Positions 9,329-19,686 of a DNA stretch of 64,000 bases are shown in pieces; position 1 is the stretch's first letter; each line of letters begins with the position of its first letter. A program made the position numbers and the translations under genes. The DNA comes from Lysinibacillus composti (GTDB taxonomy: Bacteria > Bacillota > Bacilli > Bacillales_A > Planococcaceae), in the NCBI RefSeq assembly GCF_016908465.1, contig NZ_JAFBDY010000003.1, positions 124,001 to 188,000 on the forward strand, read 5' to 3'. A model generated the notes under the pieces. That model saw nothing but the letters and a program-made list of their open reading frames with translations, had not been told where the DNA came from and searched no databases.

Positions 9329-10004
9329 AACCGTAGTCACCTCCGTTAACATCACGGACAATCAAGCCGCCTTCAATTGCAATAACACGTTTTCGGATTG
9401 TATTTACAATTTCACGGTTATGTGTTGCCATCACAATTGTTGTGCCCATCGTATTAATTTCTTCAAATATATTCATGATTTCCCATGAAGTTTCAGGATC
9501 CAAGTTACCTGTTGGTTCGTCTGCGATGACTACTTTCGGCATATTCACAATCGAGCGTGCAATAGAAACACGTTGCTGTTCCCCACCAGAAAGTTCACTT
9601 GGCAACATTCGAACTTTATGCTTCAGCCCTACAAGCTCTAACACGTCCATTACTCTTTTACGAATTTGCTTCGGATGTTCTTCAATAACTTCAAGTGCAA
9701 ATGCTACATTTTCATATACTGTCAATCTTGGTAATAACTTAAAATCCTGGAATACTACACCTAATTGGCGGCGTAAAAAAGGCACTTGATTATTTTTTAA
9801 CTTTGTAAGATTTGTACCATTAATGATGACATCACCTGATGTTGGTTTTTCTTCACGATACATTAATTTAATAAATGTTGATTTCCCAGCTCCACTTGGT
9901 CCAACAACATAAACAAATTCTCCTTGCCTTATATCTACTGTAATTCCATTGGCTGCAACTACACCATTGGGGTATTTTTTATAAACATTATTCATTTCGA
10001 TCAT
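9318..10004 (-). CDS. ftsE: Cell-division ATP-binding protein FtsE
   Basis: A 228-residue ABC ATPase. Walker A is GPSGAGKST (~36-44), the signature is LSGGEQQR, and Walker B is VVIADEPTGNLDPE. The opening (MIEMNNVYKKYPNG) is characteristic of FtsE. It forms a cytoplasmic dimer that energises FtsX. It is first in a minus-strand run ftsE-ftsX-M23, with an extended -10 promoter about 50 nt upstream. Confidence 0.96.
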   Translation of the reverse strand: MIEMNNVYKKYPNGVVAANGITVDIRQGEFVYVVGPSGAGKSTFIKLMYREEKPTSGDVIINGTNLTKLKNNQVPFLRRQLGVVFQDFKLLPRLTVYENVAFALEVIEEHPKQIRKRVMDVLELVGLKHKVRMLPSELSGGEQQRVSIARSIVNMPKVVIADEPTGNLDPETSWEIMNIFEEINTMGTTIVMATHNREIVNTIRKRVIAIEGGLIVRDVNGGDYGYEG

Positions 10005-10051
10005 TAACTAACTCACCTAAGTTCTATGAATCTATATTTTTTCCATGTTCC

Positions 10052-10060
10052 ATTATAACA
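10052..10060 (-). promoter_or_regulatory. extended -10 promoter for ftsE
   Basis: The minus strand reads TGTTATAAT, a consensus TG-n-TATAAT, about 50 nt before the ftsE start. No good -35 hexamer is visible, as is usual for extended -10 promoters. Confidence 0.5.
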
Positions 10061-10430
10061 CTGATTAGTAGCGATAATATTACAAATTGTTATCAATCAA
10101 ACTATAAATCTACGTATTTCGGTAAAATTTTGACACTAAACGATATGAGTGATAGGCGCTTTGTCATATCTGCAACTAGATTTCCTAGTGTATGTTAAAG
10201 TTCCTCTAGAAATCATTGGTGTGGTATTTGCTTGTAGTCTAATCAGAGGGAATTGTATCTCAAAAGAATGAGGTAAAAATGTTTCAAATGCCTTTTACTA
10301 CATAATTCCATTTATTTCTATAAATTCCTCTATTATTTTTGTCGAAATTTTATCTATTTTACATGATTAAGGAAAAAACACTCTTATCTGAACGAAATAA
10401 TTGGAAGAAGGTTCGTCTTAGTAAAAAGTA
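10061..10430. other. intergenic stretch, no gene seen
   Basis: About 370 AT-rich bases between the ftsE promoter and the yvlB terminator. No open frame with a ribosome site, no strong hairpin and no repeat shared with the rest of the window were found. Confidence 0.5.
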
Positions 10431-10463
10431 AAAAGGCAAATCATCTTATTAGGATGATTTGCC
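10431..10463 (-). terminator. terminator after yvlB
   Basis: GGCAAATCATC / GATGATTTGCC forms an 11-bp stem with a 7-nt loop, followed on the minus strand by TTTTTACTTTTT. Confidence 0.88.
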
Positions 10464-10520
10464 TCTTGATTTAGTGGTACATTAACCTGATTGCTTAACT
10501 TAAACAAGGTCCGTAAGCAA

Positions 10521-11753
10521 TTACGCCAGATATCGGACGATAATGCTTCCTGATCGTGTTTCTCCGCTTAATTTTAATACGGGTTGATTTTCTAATATTT
10601 TATCAAAACGTAATGTCTTTTGTAAAAACTGATCTTCTTCGGAACGTTTTTCGATATCGGCTAAGCCAACATCCGTTTTCCCAAAGTTTGTTGAAACTTG
10701 TCCATTAAGTGACAAAGTTTTCGGAATATACATTTCCACTGCACCAGCAACAGTACGTGCTTTTAATTTCCTTGCTGATGAGCTTGTTGTCGTTACAATC
10801 ACTGCTCCATTAACTGATTCAGCTTCTACTTCTTGTATGTCTCCATCAATGTAAATACGACCATTGACTGTTTCGGCCTCTAAATCTTCACCTTTCACAT
10901 GGCGTAATTCAATTGAGCCATTGCCAGATTGGATATCTGCATTTTGGAATGTACTTTCATCTATCTTAATTGCTCCGTTATACGTTTTAACTTTCAATAG
11001 CTTAGCATCAAGATTTTGAATTGTTACACCGCCATTTAGTAAACGCAATAAAACAACATCATATTGTTGTTTAGGTACAACTAGACGTAAGTTCACTTGT
11101 GACATTTTTGTTGTAGTAGAAATCGTTAATTTACCATTGATGAAGGTTACAAAATCCTGAACGAATCTTTCTTTCGACAGGTCCTCATCTTGATTGGCAG
11201 CAGATGTTTTAATTTGAGCTTCAATTAAAAAACGCTCATCTTCTGCTTTTACAACGTCAACGCGTCCATTTGGAATATCTAATTCAATTCCTTTAATTTC
11301 AGCTGCATCAAAAGAATAGGTTTTATCAAACTCGACTTTGTTCCCAAACGGAAATTCTAAATCGAAATCTTTAACTTTAGAAAATGTAGAATTCATTACG
11401 TCCATCATGCGGCTACTGAACTGTGATAAGTCTTGTTTCAATTCATTTACGAACTGATTAGCAGATTCTTTATTGTTAAATATATTTCCAAAGAGATCTT
11501 CAAATCCGGATGATTTTGATTTCGTTTGTTCATTTTTTGTCTCACTGTATTCATGGTGCTCTTGTGATGAATGACTTTGTGTGGACACATCCTCTTTTAC
11601 TGGTTGTGATTCTTGGCTTACGACCGGTGGATTTGCAGGTAATTGAGTGGATTCATTTTGCTTTGACAACGCTTCTAGTAAAACAATGGCCTCATCTGCA
11701 GAGATTGTTCCGTTTTGAACTAACTGTAATATGCGCTTACGTTCATTTTCCAT
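10521..11753 (-). CDS. yvlB: DUF4097 beta-strand-repeat protein (YvlB/LiaX-like)
   Basis: A 410-residue protein. Residues 1-35 form the short helical domain found at the start of YvlB and LiaX (RILQLVQNGTISADEAIVLLEAL). A polar linker follows, then a right-handed beta-repeat region (~130-410) with patterns such as IQSGNGSIELRHVKG and AESVNGAVIV. LiaX in enterococci senses daptomycin and membrane stress, and yvlB in B. subtilis belongs to an envelope-stress operon; the role here is by analogy. Its position downstream of uvrBA matches B. subtilis, although yvlC and yvlD are absent. The ATG at 11753 follows GGAGG by 13 nt, rather long. Confidence 0.8.
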   Translation of the reverse strand: MENERKRILQLVQNGTISADEAIVLLEALSKQNESTQLPANPPVVSQESQPVKEDVSTQSHSSQEHHEYSETKNEQTKSKSSGFEDLFGNIFNNKESANQFVNELKQDLSQFSSRMMDVMNSTFSKVKDFDLEFPFGNKVEFDKTYSFDAAEIKGIELDIPNGRVDVVKAEDERFLIEAQIKTSAANQDEDLSKERFVQDFVTFINGKLTISTTTKMSQVNLRLVVPKQQYDVVLLRLLNGGVTIQNLDAKLLKVKTYNGAIKIDESTFQNADIQSGNGSIELRHVKGEDLEAETVNGRIYIDGDIQEVEAESVNGAVIVTTTSSSARKLKARTVAGAVEMYIPKTLSLNGQVSTNFGKTDVGLADIEKRSEEDQFLQKTLRFDKILENQPVLKLSGETRSGSIIVRYLA

Positions 11754-11875
11754 AATGAATAAAAATCCTCCCTCTAATTTGTATACCAATTATACGACGA
11801 GGGAGGGAAAAAAGTTTCAAAAAAGCACTCGAAACTTCAAATATTTCTGTTTTTTTACACATTTATCAATCAATA

Positions 11876-12115
11876 ACGCCTTGGCGTAATTGCGTCCAGA
11901 TTTTGAATTGCGCTTGGGCCTACAGGATGTAGGTCAGTTAGCCGTTGTCGCACGGATGCGACGATTTTAGGCTAACTTCCACTTATAACTCCTCTCAAAA
12001 TCCGTGACATCCGCCGGAGTTTAGGCCAACACGATGTTGGTCACTCAGACGTTGCCACAGGACGTGGCGCTCTTAGTCTGAGTTCATTTATTTAAGTAGG
12101 GGTTTAGACCCCCAC
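11876..12115. repeat. composite structured intergenic repeat with two tandem hairpin modules
   Basis: The element opens with ACGCCTTGGCGT and contains two modules 107 nt apart. Module A (11919-11978) is CCTAC-AGGAT-GTAGG followed by AGTTAGCC...GGCTAACT enclosing GTCGCA-CGGA-TGCGAC. Module B (12026-12083) is CCAAC-ACGAT-GTTGG followed by ACTCAGAC...GTCTGAGT enclosing GCCAC-AGGAC-GTGGC. Stem bases differ between modules but pairing is kept. The element closes with GGGG-TTTAGA-CCCC (12097-12115). It lies between uvrA and yvlB. A remnant of the opening segment recurs near 59214. Coding potential is absent; a structured RNA or mobile non-coding repeat is inferred. Confidence 0.7.
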
Positions 12116-12186
12116 TAAAAAAGGAAAATTGTCTATTCATTTCCCACCTACAGAGGAGAAGTTTTATGATGAATGAAGATAATGGC

Positions 12187-15054
12187 TTATTTATTGGTTG
12201 CCTCTTCAAGCACCGCTTCCATTCGTTTACGGTCACGCTCTAAAATTGGTTTTAAGTAGCTACCTGTATAGGATTCTTTTACTTCTGCAATTTGCTCAGG
12301 TGTTCCTGTTGCCAAAATCGTGCCACCTTTATCGCCGCCTTCTGGACCGAGATCAATGATATAATCAGCTGTTTTGATGACATCTAAATTATGTTCGATG
12401 ACAAGAACAGTCTCACCATTCTCAACAAGTCGCTGAAGAACGATTAAGAGTCTTGCAATATCATCTGCATGAAGACCTGTAGTTGGTTCATCTAAAATGT
12501 AGAAGGACTTCCCTGTTGAACGTCGGTGTAGCTCAGATGCTAACTTCACACGTTGCGCTTCTCCACCAGATAGAGTTGTGGCAGATTGTCCAAGTTTCAT
12601 ATAGCCCAGTCCTACATCTACAATGGTTTGTAATTTACGATGAATTTTTGGAACATTTTCAAAGAAAACTACTGCATCCTCTACTGTCATGTCTAAAATT
12701 TCTGCGATATTCTTTTCTTTGTAACGTACTTCCAATGTTTCACGATTAAATCGTTTCCCATGACAAACTTCACAAGGAACATACACGTCTGGTAGGAAAT
12801 GCATTTCAATTTTAATGATTCCATCACCGCGGCACGCTTCACATCGTCCACCCTTAACATTGAAGCTAAATCGTCCTTTTTTATATCCACGTACTTTAGC
12901 CTCGTTTGTTGAAGCAAATAAATCTCGAACATCGTCAAAAACACCTGTATATGTGGCCGGGTTTGATCGAGGTGTTCGACCAATTGGCGATTGGTCTATA
13001 TCGATTACTTTTTCTAATTGTTCAATACCTGTGATTTCTTTATGTTTGCCTGGTTTTGTTCTTGCCCGATTCAATTTTTGTGCAAGAGCTTTATATAAAA
13101 TCTCATTAATAAGTGTTGATTTCCCTGAACCAGATACGCCTGTAACTGCAATGAACTGACCAAGCGGTATATCGACTTTAACATTCTTCAAGTTATTTTC
13201 GGATGCACCTTTAATGGATAATTTACGACCATCTGGTTTACGACGTTCTATTGGAAGCGGTATAAACTTTTTCCCACTTAAGTAGTTTCCTGTAATAGAC
13301 TCCGGGTTGTTCATGACTTCTACTGGTGTACCAGCAGCAACAATTTCACCACCATGAACTCCTGCACCTGGGCCAACATCAATTAAGTAGTCGGCAGCCA
13401 TCATTGTATCTTCATCGTGTTCGACAACAATTAATGTATTACCTAAGTCTCGCATTTCTTTTAACGTACCAATTAAACGGTCATTGTCACGTTGGTGTAA
13501 CCCAATCGAAGGCTCGTCCAGAATATAAAGTACACCTGTAAGACGTGAACCTATTTGAGTAGCAAGACGAATACGCTGAGCTTCCCCACCCGATAATGTA
13601 CCAGCAGCACGAGAAAGCGTTAGGTAATCTAAACCAACATTAATTAAAAAGCTTAAACGCTCCACGACTTCACGAATAATTAGTCGAGCAATTTGTATTT
13701 CCTTTTCACTTAAAGTGACATTCGAGAAAAATTCGTACATTTCTCCAATGGAATGCTCAGTTGCCTCTGCTATGTGTAATCCTTGTACTTTTACAGCTAA
13801 TGTCTCAGGTTTTAATCGATATCCTTTACATGACGGGCATTTATGTTCTGTCATATATTTTTCCATTTGTTCCCGTACATAATCAGAAGATGTTTCACGA
13901 TATCGTCGTTCAACATTACTTACAACGCCTTCAAATAAAATATCTTTATCGTGAATAGAGCCAAATTCATTCTCGTAATAAAAGTGAATGAGGTCAGGTC
14001 CTGACCCGTAGAGGATTTTATCCATTTGGTTTTTTGGTAATTCCGATACAGGAACGTCCATTGGAATGCCGTAATGTTCACAAACTGCTTTTAACAGCTG
14101 AGGATAATATTGAGAACTTGTTGGTTCCCAAGCAGCAATGGCATGTTCTTCTAATGTTCTACTCCAATCAGGAACTAACAGGTCGAGGTCCACCTCTAAT
14201 TTTGTTCCTAAACCATCACACGAAGGGCACGCACCAAAAGGACTGTTAAATGAAAACATACGTGGTTCTAATTCGCCAATGGAAAATCCACATAATGGGC
14301 AGGCATGGTGTTCACTAAATAGTAATTCCTCATGTTCCATCACATCTACTAAAACACGACCATCCGCAAGTTTTAGTGCAGTCTCAAGCGAGTCACTTAA
14401 TCGAGAAGCAATCCCATCTTTTACAACAATACGGTCAACCACAACTTCAATATTGTGTTTTTTATTTTTATCAAGTTCAATAGAATCGTCTAAATCTTGC
14501 ATTTCACCATCAATACGTACACGAACAAACCCTTGTTTTTTCAAGTCTTCAAGTAATTTTACATGTGTTCCTTTTCGACCTGAAACAATCGGGGCTAGTA
14601 ATTGCATTTTTGTACGTTCTGGATATTCTAATAGCCGGTCCACCATCTGTTCAATTGTCTGTGAAGTAATCTCGATTCCATGATTAGGACAGATTGGTTT
14701 TCCAATGCGTGCAAATAAAAGGCGTAGATAATCATAGATTTCTGTCACCGTCCCAACAGTAGACCGTGGATTACGACTCGTCGTTTTTTGGTCGATGGAT
14801 ATTGCAGGTGACAAACCTTCGATTAAATCAACATCTGGTTTATCCATTTGCCCTAAAAACTGACGAGCATATGCAGAAAGGGATTCTACATAACGACGTT
14901 GCCCTTCTGCATAAATCGTATCAAAAGCAAGCGAGGACTTACCTGACCCAGACAATCCAGTGATGACCACAAGTTGATCTCGTGGAATTGTGACATTGAT
15001 ATTTTTCAAATTATTCGAACGTGCACCTTGCACGACAATTTCTGTATTTTTCAA
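12187..15054 (-). CDS. uvrA: UvrABC excinuclease subunit A
   Basis: A 955-residue protein of normal length for UvrA. It has two ABC modules with Walker A loops GLSGSGKS (~33) and GVSGSGKS (~640), two LSGGEAQR signatures, and two Cys4 zinc modules (CPLC...CPSC and CEAC...CEVC). As a dimer it recognises bulky DNA lesions and loads UvrB. It starts 6 nt after uvrB on the same strand, forming the standard uvrBA operon. No defects were noticed. Confidence 0.98.
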   Translation of the reverse strand: MKNTEIVVQGARSNNLKNINVTIPRDQLVVITGLSGSGKSSLAFDTIYAEGQRRYVESLSAYARQFLGQMDKPDVDLIEGLSPAISIDQKTTSRNPRSTVGTVTEIYDYLRLLFARIGKPICPNHGIEITSQTIEQMVDRLLEYPERTKMQLLAPIVSGRKGTHVKLLEDLKKQGFVRVRIDGEMQDLDDSIELDKNKKHNIEVVVDRIVVKDGIASRLSDSLETALKLADGRVLVDVMEHEELLFSEHHACPLCGFSIGELEPRMFSFNSPFGACPSCDGLGTKLEVDLDLLVPDWSRTLEEHAIAAWEPTSSQYYPQLLKAVCEHYGIPMDVPVSELPKNQMDKILYGSGPDLIHFYYENEFGSIHDKDILFEGVVSNVERRYRETSSDYVREQMEKYMTEHKCPSCKGYRLKPETLAVKVQGLHIAEATEHSIGEMYEFFSNVTLSEKEIQIARLIIREVVERLSFLINVGLDYLTLSRAAGTLSGGEAQRIRLATQIGSRLTGVLYILDEPSIGLHQRDNDRLIGTLKEMRDLGNTLIVVEHDEDTMMAADYLIDVGPGAGVHGGEIVAAGTPVEVMNNPESITGNYLSGKKFIPLPIERRKPDGRKLSIKGASENNLKNVKVDIPLGQFIAVTGVSGSGKSTLINEILYKALAQKLNRARTKPGKHKEITGIEQLEKVIDIDQSPIGRTPRSNPATYTGVFDDVRDLFASTNEAKVRGYKKGRFSFNVKGGRCEACRGDGIIKIEMHFLPDVYVPCEVCHGKRFNRETLEVRYKEKNIAEILDMTVEDAVVFFENVPKIHRKLQTIVDVGLGYMKLGQSATTLSGGEAQRVKLASELHRRSTGKSFYILDEPTTGLHADDIARLLIVLQRLVENGETVLVIEHNLDVIKTADYIIDLGPEGGDKGGTILATGTPEQIAEVKESYTGSYLKPILERDRKRMEAVLEEATNK

Positions 15055-15060
15055 GCTAGG

Positions 15061-17043
15061 TCACCCTTCTGTTTTCAATTCAAAGATTGTATCTCTAAGT
15101 TCTGCTGCACGTTCAAAATCAAGTGCTTTTGCTGCTTCTTTCATTTCTACCTCAAGCGACGTAATTAACTTTTCTAGTTCTGATTTCGTTAATTTTTTAC
15201 CTTTCGTCACTTTCGTTACATATGTTTCTTCCTCTTCGGCAGCTTGTGTTGCTCGGATTAATTCTGGTATTTTCTTTTGAATCGTTTTTGGAGTAATGCC
15301 ATGTTCTTTATTATAGGCTTCTTGTATTGTTCGACGACGTTTCGTCTCATCAATCGCTTTTTTCATGGAATCAGTCATATTGTCAGCATACATAATAACA
15401 TGCCCATTTGAATTACGTGCCGCACGCCCAATCGTTTGAATTAATGAACGTTCTGATCGCAAAAAGCCTTCTTTATCGGCATCGAGAATAGCTACAAGTG
15501 AAACTTCCGGAATATCTAAACCTTCACGCAGGAGGTTAATTCCTACTAATACATCATGAGTACCTTTACGAAGTTCTCGAATGATTTCAATACGTTCTAA
15601 CGTTTTAATTTCCGAATGAAGATATTCAACCTTAATACCGATTTCTTTTAAGTAAGCGGTTAAGTCTTCCGACATTTTCTTCGTTAAAGTTGTGATTAGA
15701 ACACGTTCTCCTTTTTCTACACGTTGATTGATTTCACCAATTAAATCATCAATCTGGCCTTCAATAGGACGTACTTCAATATTAGGATCTAATAACCCTG
15801 TTGGACGAATAATCTGCTCTACCATTTCAGGTGTATGTTCGATTTCATATGGACCTGGTGTTGCCGAAACAAAAATTGCTTGATGAATATGTTTTTCAAA
15901 TTCCTCAAATCTTAATGGACGGTTATCAAGCGCTGAAGGTAGACGGAACCCGTGCTCAACTAATACACCTTTACGAGCTTGGTCTCCATTGTACATTCCA
16001 CGTACTTGCGGTAAGGTTACGTGACTTTCATCCACCACTAGTAAGAAATCTTCTGGGAAATAATCTAGTAAAGTATATGGAGTTACCCCAGCTGGTCTTA
16101 ATGTTAAATGACGTGAATAGTTTTCAATTCCCGAACAAAAACCCATTTCTTTCATCATTTCCAAGTCATAGTTTGTGCGTTGTTCCAAACGCTGAGCTTC
16201 AAGCAACTTATCTTCAGCTCTTAATTTCGCAAGTTGTTCTTCTAATTCAGCTTCTATATTTTCAATTGCTTTAAGCATCTTTTCTTCACGCGTAACGAAG
16301 TGAGATGCTGGGAAAATGGCAACATGATCTCGGTCCCCTATAATTTCGCCAGTCAATGCGTCTACTTCACGAATTCGGTCAATCTCATCACCGAAAAATT
16401 CTACACGAATACATTTCTCATCACGTGATGCCGGGAAGATCTCAACAACATCGCCACGTACTCGGAAAGTTCCGCGTTGGAAATTTACATCATTACGTTC
16501 AAATTGTATATCTACTAATTTTCGTAATAGTTGATTTCGTTCAATTTCCATCCCTGTACGAACTGAAACAACCAATTCACGGTATTCTTCTGGATTCCCT
16601 AAACCATAAATACAGGATACCGAAGCAATAATAATGACATCTTTTCGTTCAAATAAAGCACTTGTTGCTGAATGTCGTAATTTATCAATTTCATCATTTA
16701 TGCTGGAATCTTTTTCAATATATGTATCCGTTTGCGGTACATAAGCTTCAGGTTGAAAATAGTCATAGTAACTTACGAAATATTCAACTGCATTATTTGG
16801 GAAAAATTGCTTAAACTCACTATAGAGCTGTCCTGCAAGTGTTTTATTATGAGCAATCACGAGTGTAGGCTTATTTACTTCTTTAATGACATTTGAAATG
16901 GTGAATGTTTTCCCCGTTCCAGTTGCACCAAGTAATGTTTGATAGCGTTTGCCTTCATTTACTCCTTGAACAAGCTGTTCAATTGCAGCAGGCTGATCTC
17001 CACTCGGTTTGTACGCTGACTGCAAATCAAAAGTTTCGGTCAT
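15061..17043 (-). CDS. uvrB: UvrABC excinuclease subunit B
   Basis: A 660-residue helicase-like damage-verification subunit. It shows Walker A GATGTGKT (~40), the beta-hairpin region [12 protein letters not shown] (~93), helicase motifs through QTIGRAARN, and a C-terminal UVR coiled coil (~620-655) for UvrC contact. It is first in the uvrBA operon. A LexA-like box and an extended -10 (TGCTAAAAT on the minus strand) lie upstream, so SOS induction is likely. Confidence 0.98.
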   Translation of the reverse strand: MTETFDLQSAYKPSGDQPAAIEQLVQGVNEGKRYQTLLGATGTGKTFTISNVIKEVNKPTLVIAHNKTLAGQLYSEFKQFFPNNAVEYFVSYYDYFQPEAYVPQTDTYIEKDSSINDEIDKLRHSATSALFERKDVIIIASVSCIYGLGNPEEYRELVVSVRTGMEIERNQLLRKLVDIQFERNDVNFQRGTFRVRGDVVEIFPASRDEKCIRVEFFGDEIDRIREVDALTGEIIGDRDHVAIFPASHFVTREEKMLKAIENIEAELEEQLAKLRAEDKLLEAQRLEQRTNYDLEMMKEMGFCSGIENYSRHLTLRPAGVTPYTLLDYFPEDFLLVVDESHVTLPQVRGMYNGDQARKGVLVEHGFRLPSALDNRPLRFEEFEKHIHQAIFVSATPGPYEIEHTPEMVEQIIRPTGLLDPNIEVRPIEGQIDDLIGEINQRVEKGERVLITTLTKKMSEDLTAYLKEIGIKVEYLHSEIKTLERIEIIRELRKGTHDVLVGINLLREGLDIPEVSLVAILDADKEGFLRSERSLIQTIGRAARNSNGHVIMYADNMTDSMKKAIDETKRRRTIQEAYNKEHGITPKTIQKKIPELIRATQAAEEEETYVTKVTKGKKLTKSELEKLITSLEVEMKEAAKALDFERAAELRDTIFELKTEG

Positions 17044-17116
17044 TCATTGTTCGTCCTTTCTCCCAATTCTTGTATTTATATTTTAGCATAACCAATTTAA
17101 GAATAACATTAATATG

Positions 17117-17130
17117 CGAACGTATATTCT
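17117..17130 (-). promoter_or_regulatory. LexA (DinR) box upstream of uvrB
   Basis: CGAAC-GTAT-ATTCT matches the Bacillus SOS box CGAAC-n4-GTTCG with a perfect left half and three of five bases on the right. It lies about 75 nt before the uvrB start and just upstream of its promoter. Confidence 0.6.
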
Positions 17131-17206
17131 AAAATTTACAATAGACTGGTCAAAGTAATGCTTTACTTATATAGGTGAAGAATCTTTAAACTTTGCTAGA
17201 CAAAAT

Positions 17207-17290
17207 TAAAAAGCCGCCACTCTGAACCCTATTCTTGTTAGACAGTTGCTAACAATAGTTAGAAATAAGTTCAGCACCAAGGCGACTTTT
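17207..17290. terminator. large rod-like inverted repeat, probable terminator
   Basis: Outer arms AAGCCGCC / GGCGACTT, inner arms CTGAAC / GTTCAG, and a core in which CTAAC can pair with either of two neighbouring GTTAG-type partners. T runs follow on both strands. It lies between uvrB and the IDEAL-domain gene, so termination of the latter is the simplest role. A small structured RNA is possible. Confidence 0.5.
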
Positions 17291-17487
17291 CAAAAAATAT
17301 TTATGTTGTTTAATGCGCGTATCTATACTTGTACTTTTCACCAATTCACTCTACCAATTATGATCCGACATCGTAAAATAACTTACTCACCAATATTCTA
17401 TATTGACTTTCCACTACTATAAAAAATTCATTTAATTCTTGAGGTATTTAATCACTAAATTCTCCGTGCACGTAGACTGCCTAGCAT

Positions 17488-17724
17488 TTAACTACTCTCT
17501 TGCAGCTCGTTTAATTCCTGAGCATATTTGTAAAACGCTGCCTCATTTTTTTCATCTAATGCATTATCGATGAAATTTTTCAACTGTTCGATTCTTTGAA
17601 GTCTTTTCATTCTGTTTAAAAACAAGTCCAAATAAATGTCATTCAATAACTTTTCAGATTCATTTGCATGTTGAGAGTGTCCAACTGCTTTAAGAAAATC
17701 TGTGTATGAATAAAATTTATCCAT
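17488..17724 (-). CDS. small IDEAL-domain protein
   Basis: A 78-residue protein. The C-terminal half (residues ~27-73) carries the short helical pattern of the IDEAL domain, with the core LKNFIDNALDEKNEAAFYKY; the name motif is written here as FIDNALD. IDEAL domains occur in small Bacillales proteins such as YpiB, with unclear function. ATG at 17724 is preceded by GGGGTGAT at good spacing. It is divergent from comK, with about 400 bp between them. Function unknown. Confidence 0.65.
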   Translation of the reverse strand: MDKFYSYTDFLKAVGHSQHANESEKLLNDIYLDLFLNRMKRLQRIEQLKNFIDNALDEKNEAAFYKYAQELNELQESS

Positions 17725-18079
17725 CGATATCACCCCGATTCCCTTTTTTCTATTATAAAAAATCTAATTTCAATTTGCAATATTTTCTGAAAAATATATT
17801 AATTTATTTATCTATTAAAGAAATAATAATTTCGCTATGTATTGGACGTCATTACTCAAAAATATGTTCGCATTTTTTATTACGATGCGATCACCAATGT
17901 CTAATAGTCCGAATTGTTATGAACTTATAATTACACTACATTTATACTGGTTCAATAGTACCCGTAATTTACAAAACATTAGTTAAAATGTATCTGTTTT
18001 TATCGAACAAATTGTAACGCTATTGTAAATCTTTTGAAAATTAGTAAGTATTATGTTGAAAACACTCGAATTTCAATTT
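17725..18079. other. intergenic region upstream of comK
   Basis: An AT-rich stretch separating two divergent genes. I looked for ComK boxes (AAAA-n5-TTTT) and found only an imperfect AAAA-n8-TTTT near 17985. Small open frames here lack ribosome sites. Confidence 0.4.
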
Positions 18080-18108
18080 ATGATATTTGTAAATCGGCCG
18101 ATTATACT
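18080..18108 (+). promoter_or_regulatory. sigma-A-type promoter for comK
   Basis: -35 ATGATA at 18080-18085 and -10 TATACT at 18103-18108, spaced 17 nt, about 25 nt before the chosen comK start. Confidence 0.5.
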
Positions 18109-18133
18109 ACTTTCATACCAGGAGGAAACTATT

Positions 18134-18643
18134 TTGAAAAAAGGAAATTTTGTAGATTCATATTGTGTAACACGAAATACTTACATGATCGAACCAATTC
18201 ATCTGGACAACAACAAAACATATTCACGTGTATATGATAAGGGCGGTGAAGTCCTCGTCTCACAATCACCACTTAAAATAATCAAAGAATCTTGTAAGAA
18301 TATGTCCATTAATTATCATGCTGCACGTCAGTTTGCTAAAGAATTCTTTGGAGAAGAAAAACATAAATTACCGATTTCTATTTCTTATGCTAATGGTTTT
18401 CCATGTGTTTTCTTCCCGCTTTTATCACCAGATTCATCAGATAATTGTTGGATTGGACTACATGCCATTATCAACTTCAAAAAAGTAAAAAATTGTACAG
18501 AAATCACTTTAAAGGATGGACGAGAACTAACTCTACAAGTTCATTCCTCATCATTTAGTTCACAATATGTTTATTCGACAATGTTCCAAATATATATTAA
18601 AAATAAAAGACAAGAAATTCAAAATGACTTTCCTTTCTATTGA
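18134..18643 (+). CDS. comK: ComK family competence transcription factor
   Basis: A 169-residue protein matching ComK landmarks. These are YCVTRNTYMIEP near the start, a VLVSQSPLKIIKESC block at ~45, then YHAARQFAKEFFGEEKHKLP, and CWIGLHAI at ~115. ComK activates DNA-uptake genes by binding paired AT-rich boxes. I choose the TTG at 18134 because AGGAGG lies 8 nt upstream; an in-frame ATG 27 codons earlier has no ribosome site and would read across the promoter. Its targets comFA and comFC lie within this window. The last 7 nt overlap the convergent gene. Confidence 0.88.
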   Translation: MKKGNFVDSYCVTRNTYMIEPIHLDNNKTYSRVYDKGGEVLVSQSPLKIIKESCKNMSINYHAARQFAKEFFGEEKHKLPISISYANGFPCVFFPLLSPDSSDNCWIGLHAIINFKKVKNCTEITLKDGRELTLQVHSSSFSSQYVYSTMFQIYIKNKRQEIQNDFPFY

Positions 18644-19008
18644 TTCTGATTCTTCGATGCGATGAACAAATAAAAATTAAGTAGATCTTCAACCTGATTG
18701 CGGAGTCGTATATTTGAATACCTTCTCACTTCCATTGTTTGTTGAAAGTGAAAAGAATACTCCGTAAACAATTCATCTGAACTACCACGAATTACTTTTA
18801 ATTGATGTTCTTTTAAATATGTTTTTGTTTTTTTCAGATCATCCAATGCACTTTCCTTCGCTTTTTCAATTAGTTTTATATATGGACGCTTCAGTTTAAA
18901 CTGTCCAGCTTCAACTTCAGCATAATCCTTTTCTAACACGGTAAGAAGCATTGGTAAGTAAATTGCCGATTCTAAATACGGGACAGTTTCAATGGGAATA
19001 TGCGCCAC
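18637..19008 (-). CDS. hypothetical protein, 123 aa (YhjD-like)
   Basis: A mostly helical, soluble protein with no signal peptide. The opening, IPIETVPYLESAIYLPMLLTVLEKD, recalls a small uncharacterised Bacillales family that includes YhjD, but I recall this only loosely. The start is GTG at 19008 with AGGAGGGG close upstream. It converges on comK with a 7-nt overlap of the stop regions. No function can be assigned. Confidence 0.6.
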   Translation of the reverse strand: MAHIPIETVPYLESAIYLPMLLTVLEKDYAEVEAGQFKLKRPYIKLIEKAKESALDDLKKTKTYLKEHQLKVIRGSSDELFTEYSFHFQQTMEVRRYSNIRLRNQVEDLLNFYLFIASKNQNQ

Positions 19009-19246
19009 AAAAACCCCTCCTAAGGAACGTTTGTTCGTATTATTATTTTACCCCTACTCATACAATTATGCAATTGTATTTCAAGTGGGAAGATTTTGCT
19101 TATTAGGAGGGGGTTGAAGTTTTGTATACAAGTGTTTCTTTACGAAATCTTAACTAAACTGACAGTATTGAACTGAAAAATCCACCCACTATAATAGTTA
19201 AGAGTAATTAAATTCGTATAAAACAAATCTTTAAAAGGAGGAATGC

Positions 19247-19555
19247 ATGATGAGTGAAAATGAACAAGTTCTACAAGCTGTGATGGAACTATCATCAAAA
19301 ATGGATGAGCATTTTAAAGCGCTTAATGGGAGAATGAATTCACCTGAGAGTAGAATGGACTCTCTTGAAAATCGAATGGATTCGCTTGAAGAAAAGGTTG
19401 AACGAAACCATTCAGAGTTACTTGGCAAAATTAATACGATCAACGAAAGACTCGACACCATTGATGAAAAACTTGGAATACTCGCAAATGATACATTAAA
19501 CACAAAAGCTGAAGTGAAGGTATTAAAAAAAGCGATGAATATGACGAACCTGTAA
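19247..19555 (+). CDS. small coiled-coil protein of unknown function
   Basis: A 102-residue hydrophilic protein built almost wholly of heptads. Three near-identical 7-residue units (RMNSPES, RMDSLEN, RMDSLEE) at ~29-49 suggest local duplication. There is no signal or membrane segment. AGGAGG precedes two adjacent ATG codons (19247 and 19250), either of which could be used. Trimeric coiled-coil spacers of phage or surface proteins look like this, but nothing else around it is phage-like. Confidence 0.6.
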   Translation: MMSENEQVLQAVMELSSKMDEHFKALNGRMNSPESRMDSLENRMDSLEEKVERNHSELLGKINTINERLDTIDEKLGILANDTLNTKAEVKVLKKAMNMTNL

Positions 19556-19643
19556 CCCTTAGTTTGTTACATAGTAGTCTTTTCATAAATACAAAACAAA
19601 ATACTCCAAGACAGACGCTTCATTCAGAATCCTCTAGACTAGA

Positions 19644-19680
19644 AAAGGGCTTCATCTATTCACCACAGATGAAGCCCTTT
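19644..19680. terminator. terminator after prfB
   Basis: AAAGGGCTTCATCT / AGATGAAGCCCTTT makes a perfect 14-bp stem with a 9-nt loop. It sits between the convergent coiled-coil gene and prfB. Confidence 0.9.
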
Positions 19681-19686
19681 CTAATA

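Noticed and set aside
14138-14683. A 181-codon plus-strand open frame
   Set aside because: It is antisense to uvrA in a shadow frame, with no ribosome site or recognisable domain.
17940-18060. ComK autoregulatory boxes upstream of comK
   Set aside because: Only AAAA-n8-TTTT and scattered A/T runs are present, not the AAAA-n5-TTTT pair at a recognised spacing.
19247-19555. Prophage remnant suggested by the coiled-coil gene
   Set aside because: No integrase, structural or lysis genes lie nearby; a lone coiled-coil protein is not enough.
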